Part shown: in pieces, positions 1 through 11,372 of the stretch
Layout of the letters: the number at the start of each line of letters is the position of its first letter
Position numbering within the stretch: the first letter of the stretch is position 1
Assembly: GCF_000182925.2 (NCBI RefSeq)
Contig: NC_026504.1
Location: forward strand, 1,674,001 to 1,738,000
Direction: 5' to 3'
Source: Neurospora crassa OR74A
Taxonomy: Eukaryota; Ascomycota; Sordariomycetes; Sordariales; Sordariaceae
DNA length: 64,000 nucleotides
Notes under the pieces: generated by a model
The model's database searches: none
What the model was told of the DNA's origin: nothing
Seen by the model: the letters and a program-made list of their open reading frames with translations, nothing else
Position numbers and translations under genes: made by a program

Positions 1-848
1 AATAGAACGGTGTTCCCGGATTATACGGCCAAGTCGTTGGCAGGGGAGGTTGCCAATGTTGTAAGTTGTTCCCTCCCCGTTGAAAGATCATGTTTCCAGA
101 CAAGTACATAGACGATGGATAAGAGACTAAAAACTGGACTTGTTTCAGCCCACAATTCTCGGCAGTAATGCCCAGGACGGCCTCGCTTTCGTCATCCTCA
201 GCACTGCCGTCAACCAAACCGAAGTTTTCGAAGCGACACTAGATCTCTTCTTTTGCCCAGCCTTCAAAGCGGCTACGTAAGCTATCCATGGCACACCACT
301 TCTCACCCCTTTACCTCAATATCCAACACCCAACTCTCAGCCCGGCCCAGCCCAGCCCAGCCCAGAATCTACTCTAACCTCTCCCCACACACAGCAACCG
401 CCTCCTAGCCTCAGTCCCCGTCTTCCGCTACGAATACTTTGGCAACTTCACCGACGTCTCGCCCCTCCCCTTCCTAGGCGCCTACCACGGCGCCGAACTC
501 CCCCTCATCTTCGGCACTTACGACATCTTTGCTGAAACTTCGACCCAGTCGCCGCCGCCGGACAAAAAGCTGGAAGTTGCCACGAGCCGTACAATTCAGA
601 ATGATTGGGTGGCTATTGCAGCCGACGGGGCAGCTGGTCTGGAGGAGAGAGGATGGCCTCTATATTCGAGTGTGGAGGAGGGGTTGATTAGAACCTATGG
701 GGTCGCTGCGCCGGTTGAGTCGACGGAGGATGGATGGGGTGCAGGGGGCGCAGGGGGCATTGGTGGTGTACCGGCTGGGGTGGCGGATGCGAGGAGGATT
801 GAGGCGTTGTGTCCGGCGATTTGGCAGCCGGCGGAAGTGTCGGAGTGA
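1..848 (+). CDS. Type-B carboxylesterase, C-terminal part (5' end lies outside the window)
   Basis: Secreted or intracellular ester hydrolase of the alpha/beta-hydrolase fold. Three exons are visible: <1-60, 149-276 and 395-848 (213 residues plus TGA). Introns at 61-148 (GTAAGT...CAG) and 277-394 (GTAAGC...CAG) join with the frame kept. The first two exons give a PTILGSNAQDG segment. The third gives a segment reading PVFRYEYFGNF, followed by GAYHGAELPLIFGT, which is the classic fungal carboxylesterase/cholinesterase block. Its His, near 486-488, is the catalytic His. The nucleophilic Ser and the acidic residue would lie upstream, beyond the window edge, so catalytic completeness cannot be judged. 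The tail has a short Gly/Ala-rich run (about 740-775). The family call is firm; the substrate is unknown. Confidence 0.88.
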
Positions 849-1551
849 GGGGGTGAGAGGGATGAGAATAATATAATGTGGTAGGGACAACTAGACTAAG
901 GGATGGGTGGGAGGGCATAATTCGAATGATTGGGGAGCAAATCATCAAGAAAGGGTCACGGACACCGTTGCAAATAGGTCCGTTTAAAGCATAACCATTA
1001 TAGGGCATTTTGCGTTTGACACCGCTACAGACTTGGAGCAGATACATGACACAGCGGTAAAACAGATAATCATAATCAGAATACTCACCAAGCCCTCCAC
1101 GTCCTTCCATCTTCACCGGATCATATAACCCTTCAGGGCCCGCCCTGTACAAGTATATAAACCCGTCGACCACCACGCGAACACGGGTCCAACCACCTTA
1201 AAATGCCCGCTCCCGCTTCCCTTGGAGCAATGTTGCGTGTGAGGTGATAACAGGAGGATTGATGAAAGGAAAATACAAAGCGGTCTGTATTTCAGTTGTG
1301 CCTGCCGCCAATGTACATTCACCCAATTAGAACAGTTGCGCCGTGTTTCAAATTGCCTGCCCTATGTCCTTAGGTAATTATGTAACACAGAAGGATCATT
1401 TGGGCGTTGTTTGCCTAGTGACATATTGATGCCCAATTGGGAAGGGAGGCCTAACGGGGGTGTAGGAAGGAGCATCTTTCTCTGAACTCCGACCGCGCTC
1501 TTCCAACGTCAGTCTTGTGTCAAGGCACTTTCCTTCTTCGTGGAATCAGAC
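849..1551. other. Intergenic, no gene seen
   Basis: About 0.7 kb between the esterase stop and the next start. Open frames here are short and lack recognisable motifs or coherent splice sites. It should hold the esterase 3' UTR and the promoter of the next gene. Confidence 0.6.
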
Positions 1552-3597
1552 ATGAAGACAACCGCCGACTCGCTCTACCGACAGCTCCAACTGACCACGC
1601 CCAGAATTACGAGTCTCATCCAAAACGTCCACCATGAGATCTCGTGTCTTGACTCATTCTCCGAGATCCGCCAACGTTTCACCCACACCGTCTTTGTGCG
1701 CCTCTCCGACCTGGACCGCTACCTCGTCCAGGCTGTCCTCCTCACTCCCAGCCCCTACATTGACTTGTCCAAAGACAACGAACAAGAAACTGATGAGGTC
1801 AGCCGTCTTTTGTTTCTCAGGTGGTCATGGGCTGATGCGGTTCTCCGCAATGTCCTTGCCCGCCTGCTTGGTTTCGTTGACCACAACAATCCAGGGTGTG
1901 TTAGCGCCGATACTGGACAAGTTGATGCTCTTGCTGAAGAACTCAGCGTACGCCATGATGGGAAGTTCCCTGGTGATAGACGCGCGAGGAGAGTGGAGCG
2001 GCTGATCCATGATGAGCTGAACGAGGACTTCTTCGAAGGAATGAGGAAAGATCCATGGAAACTCAGTCGAGAATTGACCGACATTACTATCGCTCCGCAT
2101 CCGGACGATATTCCAATGTGGAGGCTGGTGGCGCGCCAAGTGACAGACAGATACCGTCCTTGCCTTCGATGGCCAGGCGTACACTTTGCGGCAGCCAAGG
2201 CCGGGTTCTACGAGGACGGTCGACGAGATTTGTTCGAATATCCTTTCTACGGAGAATGGTGGAGTGAAGCCTTCTCCGCCATTCCATCTGCAACAACCCC
2301 AGAAGAACCGAGTACAGAGTCGTCCACAAATGACCGAACTGAGCTGGAAAGGGGACTTCGCGCTGTCTTTGATGCTGCAGATGTTTGGGACGTCTGGACT
2401 CTGTGCCGCGTGTGGCTATGCGAGGAAGCCCTTTGGGGTGTTGATCAAGAGCCAGGCACAGCAAGAGACTTTGCGTACTTGGAAAGTCTGGAAATGTTCA
2501 ACAAGCACTGGATACGCAAGACACAACAGGTGGCAGCGCCTGCGAGAAATATGTGGGATCCCGACAACGAGTTTCTGCAGCGAAGACACATTGAAGGCTC
2601 TCTAGAGGTATGTACTGTGGAACTCTCACCCGGGAGAAAAGTATCTCCATGGTCAGTGTGATGGCAATGCTAATTTGGTCCTTTTAAGGAGAGCGATCCA
2701 GGGTACAGAGAGGTGAGGACCCCCCTTATGCTGCCATGTCTCACTTTCGTCGCTTTCTTTAGCTGACCATAGCCCCTTAGCATGAGCAGCTCCTAACAAC
2801 CTACCTTGCTCTAAACTGCTCTGCTCCGATTCCAGAGCCTAAAGAGTGGTTCTTCTTTGCATCCTATGGCAATTTTCACTTTTGGGACATCACTGACCAG
2901 AATATCGTGTCAGGGCTTCTGGAAAGTGCGAATCTCGACCCCCAAAGCCAAACCTGGGACCTCGTCTGCATGTCAGAGTCAAGAAAAGACCAGGAGTACA
3001 GGGTATCCAACCTCATTCATATCATGCACACCATCTACCTGACCGACGATATACAGGCACATTGTTTCGATGGATATGAACCCTCTGGACTTTGCCATCC
3101 GTGCAGCTGCCAAGCAGCTGTCCAAGAAGGTGAAAGATCAGAAGAGAACACGAAGCAAGGGAAAAGGTATCAGCCAGAACATTACAAGTGGAATCACCGG
3201 GGTGGAAATCTCGTATTCAATCGGTGCAAGCTGAAGGACACAGATGTGTGTAAGAACCTGGACAAGGCATGGTCTGATTGGGTATGCTGTCTTCCTCGTT
3301 CTTGCTGTCTTCGCCTACGCTCTCTGCTATGTGGCTCATGATTTCACCCAACAGAACGACTGTTTCCTCATCCGCGGTCTTGACCACGACGATGATTTGA
3401 AACTCATCGACCGAGATACTATATACGTCCTTGAAACACTTCAAGGCATTAGGGCGCGACTGCTCAAAGCAGTCGAGCAGGAAGGTGAACACGACGGTCT
3501 TGAGACAACAGACCGCCCCCATCCGAATCAACCAACAAGGGTCTCAGAGAAGAGAAGTCAAGTGAAGGGCTTCAGGAGATGTCATGACCCGTCTTAA
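1552..3597 (+). CDS. Fungal protein of unknown function with a C-terminal membrane segment, five exons
   Basis: No family recognised. Model: 1552-2607, 2689-2712, 2781-2995, 3057-3212, 3267-3597, about 593 residues. The ATG at 1552 follows a GTG-initiated extension of the same frame that is not a likely fungal start. The first intron starts GTATGT. Exon 2 is a 24-nt microexon (ESDPGYRE) that restores the frame exactly. Intron 3 (2996-3056, GTACAG...CTGAC...CAG) joins KDQE to HIVSMDMNPLDFAIRAAAK. The last intron is the least certain: GTATTC at 3213 to AAG at 3266 keeps the frame, and GTGAAA at 3130 to CAG at 3243 also works. The last exon carries one strongly hydrophobic segment (GYAVFLVLAVFAYALCYVA), a probable tail anchor or single-pass helix. 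The N-terminal 350 residues are Trp- and acid-rich and globular in look. Confidence 0.62.
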
Positions 3598-4854
3598 CCT
3601 TCGTATTGTCCAAGTCCCGGCAGGCAGGCAGGCAGGCAAGCAGGTAAGATAAAAGGTCAAGTTGACTGGTCCCACAAATACACCACCACGACCACCTAGC
3701 CTTCTGGAACTAGCAGCAAAACCACAAATTAGCCGAACGGTGGATGCCGGGCCCCCTTCCTCCCATGGACCACCGCAACCCACTTACCTAGAAGTATGCA
3801 TGTGTCAAACATGTACGACCAATTTGTATGTGGAACACAAAACACATTACATGCATGGCCAAACTGCCGTGTCTCCAGGACCACCGTCTTCAATAGGTTA
3901 CCGAATTGAGGTTTGGAGGGCAGGTGGTTAGGGACGTTTACATGGTGCCACAGGCAACGTTCGTTGGACACACCTCAACAACAAACGGGACAATTGATAA
4001 CGGGGAAAATAGTCTACAGCGTATGACAGACACTCAAGTTCTCTCCCTCCTTGGTGCGACGGTTACACGGGTACCAACAGATGCGCCTTCGGTACTGGAT
4101 TGTGGAACACCATGACCTGGGGGCTCTGAGGTTCAAGGTCAGGGGCTCATGGGTCATGGAGAGGGAAAAGGAAACACTGTGGACGATAACATGTTTTTTT
4201 TCATGACCACTGTGGTAGTACGGGAGGTAAATGACCGATAGCTCGTTGGATATGCCGGAAGCCATGACATGGAGTTGGGGTTGGAACAAGGCTGTTGCTT
4301 CTGGAGCCGAAGAAGAGGTGAAGCCCAAGGAGAAGGAAGGGGAGGGTACCCTTGGGAAAGCCTTTGAAGACCGGTGATTTAACCAAAGAGCTTGCAAGGG
4401 CTCATAAGCTTTAATCTATTCGTCAGATTCGACATTGAAGAGGAAGTTCATACAGGGTTCTTTGGGGGGGGGGGGGGGGGGGGGGGGGGGGATAGCATGT
4501 TTGATCGAGATCCCTGGCTTTACTCGGAGCAATTGTTCATGAGAGGGTAAGAGATGGAAAAAAAAAAAAAAAGTATAAGTATGGAAAGGATTGGACACAT
4601 TCCCCACGAGCCTCGTCAGTACACAAGAACCAGTAGAAGCTGCAGTACTAGCTGCTAGTCTCGTTGGTCTATTGCTGTGGGAACACTCGTTTGGAAGCGT
4701 TGATTTGTTTTTGTTTGTTAGCCGAGTCTGTTTGTTGACATATATCCATTTCTCTTCTACCAATCAGCACTCGCTTCTTTCTTTCCACATGCAGAGTATC
4801 ATCATCATTTTTCACTTACCTTTTCTGACGACCCCCTAAATAAAAAGCATCACC
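3598..4854. other. Intergenic, no gene seen; simple repeats
   Basis: No coding frame with a convincing splice structure. It contains a (GGCA)n run near 3617-3640, a 28-base G homopolymer (listed separately) and an A-run near 4558-4572. Confidence 0.6.
4464..4491 (+). repeat. Poly(G) tract, 28 consecutive G
   Basis: An uninterrupted run of 28 G residues on the plus strand, about 360 bp before the next start codon. Such a tract can form G-quadruplexes and its length is prone to sequencing and replication slippage. Confidence 0.97.
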
Positions 4855-6127
4855 ATGTCCAGCGACAGCGAAGACTCGTGAGTCCTGGTTTGATTTTTTT
4901 TTGAAAACGGCCAAGCAACCACAGTGATGCTAACACCTTATCAACACAGCTCAAGCTCTCTGTCCAGCGAGGACCGCCCCCTCATCGTCTACAACGAGTT
5001 CCTCAAAATCCAACACTCGCCTCTCCTCCAAGAGTATTCCATTTCTCGCAAGATCGCTCGCATCCTCCCGCTCCTCCCGCCACTGTCCACATGGGGCGTC
5101 ATCGAGATCGTCTGTTACAAGCTCGGTTCCTTCTGGGACGTCTCGCCCACGGACCCCTCCTCGCCCACCACCACCTCCACCCTCCGGCGTGACCATGATA
5201 AGCGCGCCATGCTCCGGCACGAAATCGCTTTCGATCTCGTCCATTTTCTGACCTCCCCCCAGCTCAACCTCGGCCACAACCTCAACCATGGCTACGGCCA
5301 TGCAAGCAACAACGGCACTCCAGCCCCCGAGCATGAAGTGCCCCCCTACCCCGGCTGGGGTTTTCCCATCCCCTCCATGCCCGGTGTCTCGCAAGTGCAT
5401 CTTGTCTTCCACGACACGCCCAATTACTCGGATGACGAGAAGCGGTACCTGGTCAGCCGGTCGGATTTTTTCCACGACGAGACCGTTTTTGTGGCTGTGT
5501 TTGACAGCGACACTCCCAATGAGGAAAGGGATATCGAGGGGATCGATCGCCATCAGATGCTCTGGATCGCGCCGAATCAGATGATTCCGATCATGCAGGT
5601 TAGGATTGATGGAAAGCAGCCGGCTGCGATATTGTGGAGGGATCAGGTTACAGATGGGTGGCATGATGTGGGGTGTCGTTTTGGTGAGGGGAATATCAAT
5701 GGGGGTGGACGGGGAGGAGGAGGAGGAGGAGGAAGAAGAAGGAGGGGGTCGAGGGATGGGGGTCATGGACATGGTGGGCAGAGAGGAGGGGGTGCTGATG
5801 ATGGACTGTGAGTTTTTTCCAGTCTCTCTTCCGCGATTCAGTCAAGTTGGTTAGCCGTCGTGAAGCTAACATTCAATCAATGTTGATAGCAGAAACCACC
5901 AACACCAGCACCAGCACCAGCACCAGCATCAGCAGCAACCCATTCCGGTCCCACCTCACGAACGACCTATGAGCACTGCCTTCCCCGGCTACAAAAAGTT
6001 CTGCTTGGACCGCCATCCCGAGGACTCAAAGTATGCATTAAACTCGTCGGCTTTGTACATTCGGGCGGATATCGTGGATCATAATTGGCCTATGGGGTAT
6101 TATAACCATCACCATGGTCATCAATAA
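4855..6127 (+). CDS. Fungal protein of unknown function with Gly-rich and His-Gln repeat tracts, three exons
   Basis: Exons 4855-4877, 4950-5807 and 5890-6127, 372 residues. The 23-nt first exon (MSSDSEDS) ends at GTGAGT, and the second acceptor is CAG at 4949. Intron 2 starts GTGAGT at 5808 and ends at TAG 5889. Both joins keep the frame. The N-terminal half holds a conserved-looking globular part (DRPLIVYNEFLKIQHSP; further on GWGFPIPSMPGVSQVHLVFHD and a DFFHDETVFVAVFD stretch). A Gly/Arg-rich low-complexity run (about 5700-5800) and then an (HQ)n tract encoded by CACCAG repeats link it to a second folded segment that ends in a His-rich tail. No family is recognised. The low-complexity linkers make the exact protein length poorly constrained. 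Confidence 0.75.
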
Positions 6128-6849
6128 TCCAGTTGATGTCGAGTGGTCCAAAAGGGTGTCGGTCGATGATGACAGAAATTACTCATATGTAACGGTACAA
6201 GAGGGCGATGGTCGATTGGTCAAGTATGTCTGCGTAAATAAATGATGACTGTCTTTTATCACGCAGGAAAATTTGATGTTTTGGTGCGGATTTAATTGCA
6301 TAATTGAGGAGTGTCCCGCTTGGAAAGGACAACGGACCAGATCCGCCCGGTTACTGAAGAGGTGCGATAAGATAACGAAGTGCCACGACCCTAGTGCTGA
6401 TCGTCACCTCCACCGTTGTAGGGCTGAAAGGGGGAAGTGGCGTCATAAATTACAGGACATTTACACTGACCAATACCGAACATCAACTTTCCACCTCTCC
6501 TCACTGTACCACCTCGGTTTAGGCATCATTTCAGCGAGAGGAGGCCTATCTACCTAAGTATTTTCCTCTCATCAAATTACGCAACAAAAGGTTGTTAATT
6601 ACCCAGGAGTGTCACATTGACGTTGCGTCTTGCTTGCCTAAAGGTTGGTGTGGGGTAACTCGGGGTACATGAACTGAGCTTCCTCCCCGCCGGATGACGT
6701 GAACCCCAACTAAATCCCCGACTTCACTTCTGCAAACCACACATCGACAGAACCAGTCGCAAACCTCAACACCACCAACATTGATCTAGTGTAACTACCT
6801 CAAGGACATCTCGTATCAACTTAATCAACAACCTACTCCAACCACCACG
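6128..6849. other. Intergenic; promoter region of the PI31 gene
   Basis: No coding evidence. The last 100 bases before the ATG at 6850 are pyrimidine/CA-rich, as in typical fungal 5' leaders. Confidence 0.5.
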
Positions 6850-8079
6850 ATGGCGCCCCCATTAAGCCCCGCCGCCATCCTAGACGGCATGGCCGCCGCC
6901 CTCCCCACGCACGCCAAAGACGACACTACCTCGGACCTGAGCAGCTCCCTCGACGCCGTCGCCCTCTTTGTGCACGCAGCCATGACCTCCGTCGGCTTCC
7001 GCCTGATCGGCTTTTCCGAGGACAGCAAGCCCGAAGAACAAGCCGAATGCCAATCCCTCGCCCCGCGCCTGCCCAGCACATGGAACCGCAGCCTGTCTTC
7101 GCACTGCTTCGTCTACGCACACGAACAATCATCGATGCGCTACGTCATTCGCGTCGACCGCATGGGCTCCAAGATTGAGATCCGCGGGCTGGGTATGGGC
7201 GATGAACGGATTGCGCGGTTTGAAATCACGACTAGGGATTATGTGTCGGCTGCTGCTCTGCCCATTCGGATTCCTATTTCCGAAGAGACTGGCGAAGAAG
7301 ACCGGAGCGACCTCCCCGAGAAGCTCAAGAAGGTGTTCATCTCGGACGAACGCATCGCCGACCTGGCGTCGCTGCTCAAGATCAACATCATCCAGCGCCT
7401 CGTCCCCAGTCTGCAGAAGGAAGGGTATGAGGAGAGTCCCGACCATCGTGCTGCAAGGCAAGATGCGGATGAAGCTGGTCGTCGCGCAGGCGGCTCTCGT
7501 CAACCTCCCGGACCTCCCGGACCTCAACAGCCTTTGCATCCGCTCATGCCTGAGCCCGCGCAACCGTACCCTTACCCGGACGACCTGGAGCCGCCTGCCC
7601 GTCGCCCGATTCCGACTGGAGACTTCCCGCCTCCGGGCTTTGAGGACGAATACGAGATTAACCGCCACCCTCGCGGCGGCGGCGGCATGCCGGGCTTAGT
7701 GGGCGGACCGAATCAAGGAGGAGGAAGAAGTGATTACGGGCGAAGTGACCTCTACCCAGCCGGTCTGGGACCGGATGATCCTATCAGGGGATCGTTTGCG
7801 CCGCCGCTTGGTGGACTACCGAGACCCGGAGGGAGAGGACCTGGTGGGTTCGGAACCGGTGGTATGCACCCAACTTTTGACGATCCCCTTTTCCAAGGCC
7901 CGCGAGGAGGAAATGGAGAGGGAGAGGGAGGCTATGATGACCAAGCGCCGCCGGGGGCTAGGTGGGATCCAGTGGGTCCTGGAGGCTTGCCGAGGTTTGG
8001 AGGGGATAGACCTGGACGCGGAGGAGGGAGGGGCTTTGGTGGAGGGGGCTTTGGTGGGTTTGGAGGGGATATCATTTGA
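6850..8079 (+). CDS. Proteasome regulator PI31 homologue (Fub1-like)
   Basis: A single-exon gene of 409 residues. PI31 binds the 20S proteasome core and modulates its activity or assembly. Residues about 1-190 match the N-terminal PI31 dimerisation domain in layout: a helical start (AAILDGMAAALP), a beta-rich core with CFVYAHEQSSMRYVIRVDRMG, and LADLASLLKINIIQRLVPSLQ-like helices. Residues about 215-409 are the typical Pro/Gly-rich disordered half with the family's short conserved pieces: PGFEDEYEINR, SDLYPAGLGPDDPIRGSF and GGMHPTFDDPLF. The protein ends GFGGFGGDII, so no penultimate Tyr (HbYX) is seen. The ATG at 6850 is preceded by ACCACG and is the first in-frame ATG. Gly codons in the 3' third make antisense frames open; those are shadows. 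Confidence 0.88.
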   Translation: MAPPLSPAAILDGMAAALPTHAKDDTTSDLSSSLDAVALFVHAAMTSVGFRLIGFSEDSKPEEQAECQSLAPRLPSTWNRSLSSHCFVYAHEQSSMRYVIRVDRMGSKIEIRGLGMGDERIARFEITTRDYVSAAALPIRIPISEETGEEDRSDLPEKLKKVFISDERIADLASLLKINIIQRLVPSLQKEGYEESPDHRAARQDADEAGRRAGGSRQPPGPPGPQQPLHPLMPEPAQPYPYPDDLEPPARRPIPTGDFPPPGFEDEYEINRHPRGGGGMPGLVGGPNQGGGRSDYGRSDLYPAGLGPDDPIRGSFAPPLGGLPRPGGRGPGGFGTGGMHPTFDDPLFQGPRGGNGEGEGGYDDQAPPGARWDPVGPGGLPRFGGDRPGRGGGRGFGGGGFGGFGGDII

Positions 8080-8586
8080 TGGAAGAGTGGCCATGGGAGT
8101 TCAAGGAAATCTTTCAGGGCTGAATCCATCCTGTGCTGCTACCTGTTCCTTACGAAAGATGAGCAGACAGTGAGGCCTGACAAAAGAGAAGCCCCAGTTG
8201 TTGATAATGGGCGGTAATAGGGTGGGTGGGAACCTGCGATACAGGACAACTATGCGTACTTGTATGATATGAGGAGAAATGAAAATAATTCGGTTAACTT
8301 GCGAACACTAGTGCAGACGTGATCTCGCAGTGGATATACACATACATTTTCCAGTTTTGCGCAGTTTATGGATGATATTGAACTACGCGCGCCGTACATC
8401 TTTGTCAAACAGCTATTATCATCAGATCTCACTGCCTCTCTCTGTTCATAGTCTTTTCTTTTTGTTTTCTCACTGTCATACTGATTGTCATCCATCCATC
8501 TTCAAGACCACTTCAGTCGCTCTCCAAATCAATCAGCCTTCACCAGAAAATTCCAGGCTTGCAAAGCCCACCCCCAAGTCATCGAC

Positions 8587-9191
8587 ATGCGCGCCTCAGC
8601 ATCGTCCTCGACCTCACTGCCATCACCCTCGCCTCCGGGGCCGTCATCCCCATGGACGCTGCAACCACTGTTGAGGCCGCGGTCGAGACCATCGTCGAGA
8701 CTGCATCTTGTATCGAGGGCACCATCACCAACGCCGATGGAATCTCCTACACCTTCCTCGTCCACTTCGTACTCAAGCGCTCCATTGGTCAACGTGGCAC
8801 ATGTCTCAGCCCCAACAAAAGTAGGCGTTTCGGCTACTCCTACAGGACTTTGGACACGTGCGACGACACCATCAAGTCAACAAGATCAGCGTCGCCTCCC
8901 CTACAGGGAGACGATGACTATTTCTCGGCCAGCGTTACTGAAGCGAGATGCGATCCATGGTGTAGGCTCGTTATCATGTGTTCATGCGTATTCGGTATCG
9001 AGGCCACAAATGTTCAAGGCACCGAGGTCGGTAATAGCGATATCGCAGATCTGGTCAACCTCCCCATCAACACGTACCAGTTGGGCAGCAGGATTGGTGC
9101 TGAGGGAGTAACAAGTAGCGCCAGCTGGGGGGCCAAGGACCCAGTGGGCTATTTCCTGCCTCCTGGATGCGCCTACAGCGCGAGGGTTTGA
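8587..9191 (+). pseudogene. Hce2/Ecp2-like small secreted protein locus, start disrupted by a probable 2-nt frameshift
   Basis: The frame ending at the TGA 9189-9191 encodes a hydrophobic signal-like segment (about 8594-8650), then a Cys-containing domain. Its C-terminal part (CSCVFGIEATN, VGNSDIADLVN, GSRIGAEGVTSS) resembles the Hce2 domain (fungal effectors named after Cladosporium Ecp2, some with necrosis-inducing activity). The natural-looking ATG at 8587 is out of frame with this domain by two bases, at a CGCGC run immediately after it. The first in-frame ATG (8652) would remove the signal segment. Either the locus is a pseudogene, or the assembly has a 2-nt error, or an upstream exon is missing. 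The usual Cys pattern of Hce2 also looks incomplete. The domain match was judged by eye. Confidence 0.45.
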
Positions 9192-9480
9192 GATCAGCTG
9201 CAGCCATGGGTATGTTCCCTCTTTCTATTTTCTTTTGTTGGGACCAGCTTTGCCAGTCTCATGCCGTAACAAAAGAGTGGCGGTTCCACAGCCTCCGTGA
9301 TGCGCATTGATTGTGTTTGAAAAAGGTGGCATTTGTGAGGTTCGGGGAAGTCAGTCTCCTCTTGAGCGCAAGACGATGGTCATGCAGGCGTTTTTATTGG
9401 TTTGTCCCTCGTGCGGTGCCTGGTCAGGAAACCGTCGAGGGGCATGTTTGCGACATTCAAAGGCATCCGATTGTGCTTGC

Positions 9481-10444
9481 CTACTTCTTCAACATTTCTT
9501 TCGCCTTTCCTTCTTCGAGCCAACACTCGAAGAACAAGGCCCCTGCCTCGACAGACCGGATTGGAGATGTCTTGACACCTCCAACATCTGCGCCTGGTTC
9601 CGGCCTTGAGCGAGAGGCGGGTTGAAGGTTGGGTTCGGAAGGAATCCACGCTTGGGGATGCTAAATTTCATAAGCAGATGTCAGCCTAAACCGCCTAGTC
9701 GGCCAAGGGAGGCAGTCAACCTACCCCAATGGGAGCAAGGGCCTCGTCTCTTAACTCCACGGCCACGGTAAAAGTACATCCCTCTGGCAGGGCATCCAGC
9801 TTCTCGGCAGCATGCGCCATTCTTCGCAGTGCACCACGTAACTGCTCGTCGAGATCGGGCAAGCTCACTGTGTGAGCGGTAGGGAAATAGTATTCGTCGT
9901 CTCGACTGTCTTCATTTCTGTGCTCTTTCGCTAAGGCTTTTTCAAAGGCTCGCATTGGCTTGGCACCACCAGGCCACGCGGGGAATCGGCTGACGTCAAA
10001 CATCCAGCGTTCAAGAACCGAACCTGGTGGGATGATCTGAGAGGATGCTGGTTGCGTAGCATCAGACGACACTTCTGCTTCGAGAGGGGAGTGAATGACG
10101 ACGGCAATGCGTGATACACGGCCCTCTGCAATCTGAGCGGCCACGGCTTTGACAGCATCGCGTATCCAGGCGCAGACCTTGGGATGGCGGTTCTGGTGCA
10201 CCGGGAGATTGTAGGCGCGAGCAGAGAGAAAGGTAGGTTGCGGGTAGATTCCCCGATAGTAGAGAATATTGTGAATGGCGACAACCAAAAAGTTGTTGAA
10301 GGATTGTAACAGGACGATGCTTGAATCATAAGGCAGGGGCTGAGAGGGCGGTTCTTCGTAGATTTCCTGGCGGCGGTATTGGTGTCGCTGCTCAGACCGA
10401 GACTGGAGGGGAGAGGTAGGAGAGGAAGGGACCGGAGAAGACAT
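9481..10444 (-). CDS. REV7: Rev7/MAD2L2 (MAD2B) HORMA-domain protein
   Basis: HORMA-domain subunit of translesion DNA polymerase zeta (with Rev3), acting in the nucleus. Two exons on the minus strand, 10444-9725 and 9660-9481, 299 residues. The 64-nt intron runs GTAGGT...CTGAC...TAG and joins in phase 0. The N-terminal 30 residues are Ser/Pro-rich and disordered. The HORMA core follows: LLQSFNNFLVVAIHNILYYRGIYP, then VCAWIRDAVKAVAAQIAEG, and RIAVVIHSP. The second exon supplies the C-terminal HORMA strands (AWIPSEPNLQP, then SVEAGALFFECWLEEGKAKE), which are missing if the intron is ignored. It is divergent from the importin gene. The family call rests on the HORMA layout and Rev7-like C-terminus. 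Confidence 0.85.
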
Positions 10445-11372
10445 GATGATCAGTGGTAGCTAATATCCAACTGGTATAGGCGAGATGTTTCGTCACTTGA
10501 CTTTGATGATGACTTGAACAGACTTGAACAAAAAATCATGGAAGATTAGTTCGAGTAGGTTGCTTTGAGTAGGCCAACGGAAGGAGCGAAAGAAAAGGGA
10601 CTCTGTGAAAAGAGAATCCTGTGTGAAACAATGATGGTCATCTGTTTGTCATCACATCTCTCTCCACTTGCACGTACCCCAAGTCAAGATATTTCTTTGG
10701 ACTGCGTGATGAGACGCGCAAGATCCGCGGAGAACAATGACCGCGTTTGGCAGGGACTGGAACCTTTTCAACGCCAAAGCAGGTGACGAGCCCCACCAAT
10801 GCCCCGCCATCTGAGATGACTGTACAGAATATGTACATTCGTCTCTGTTGATGTCGTCAGCAATACCGATATTTCTGTAAAATCTTTGCAAAGAAGCTCG
10901 ACCCTTGGAAGTCCAGCTGCTTCTCCCCTCCTGCCACTCTTTTCGTCCATGATCTTCAGATAGCTTTCTTCCGCTCGCGTCCCGGACTATCGCGACCTCC
11001 ACCACCCACCACCAGAGCCGTATCACAACAGGCGTGCTTGACCGCATCCTGTTGTTCACTCTGCCGACAAAATAAAAGGCCCCCGTCTTAGCAGCTTCGC
11101 CCTTCATATTTTCCCTTCATATTTTCTTGAACGACAACACTTCTCCCTTCTCTCGACTTGTGTAGTCCCTTGGGCACCTCGACATTTTTGCCGATTTCGA
11201 TCCCATCCCGTCGCATACCATATACCCCCCGACCGGACCACCAAAACTCCCGTCATACCTCGACTGAATTTTTGGAACTTGGACTTGATCATACAGCCTT
11301 GATCTCGGTATCGATATTCACACCCTTACGCGACCATCTCTTCCTTATACCCCATCTTGTAACGCCGTCACA
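10445..11372. other. Divergent promoter region between REV7 and KAP114
   Basis: About 0.93 kb with no supported gene. The right part (about 11100-11372) is a CT/AC-rich leader typical of highly expressed fungal genes and precedes the importin ATG. Confidence 0.55.
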
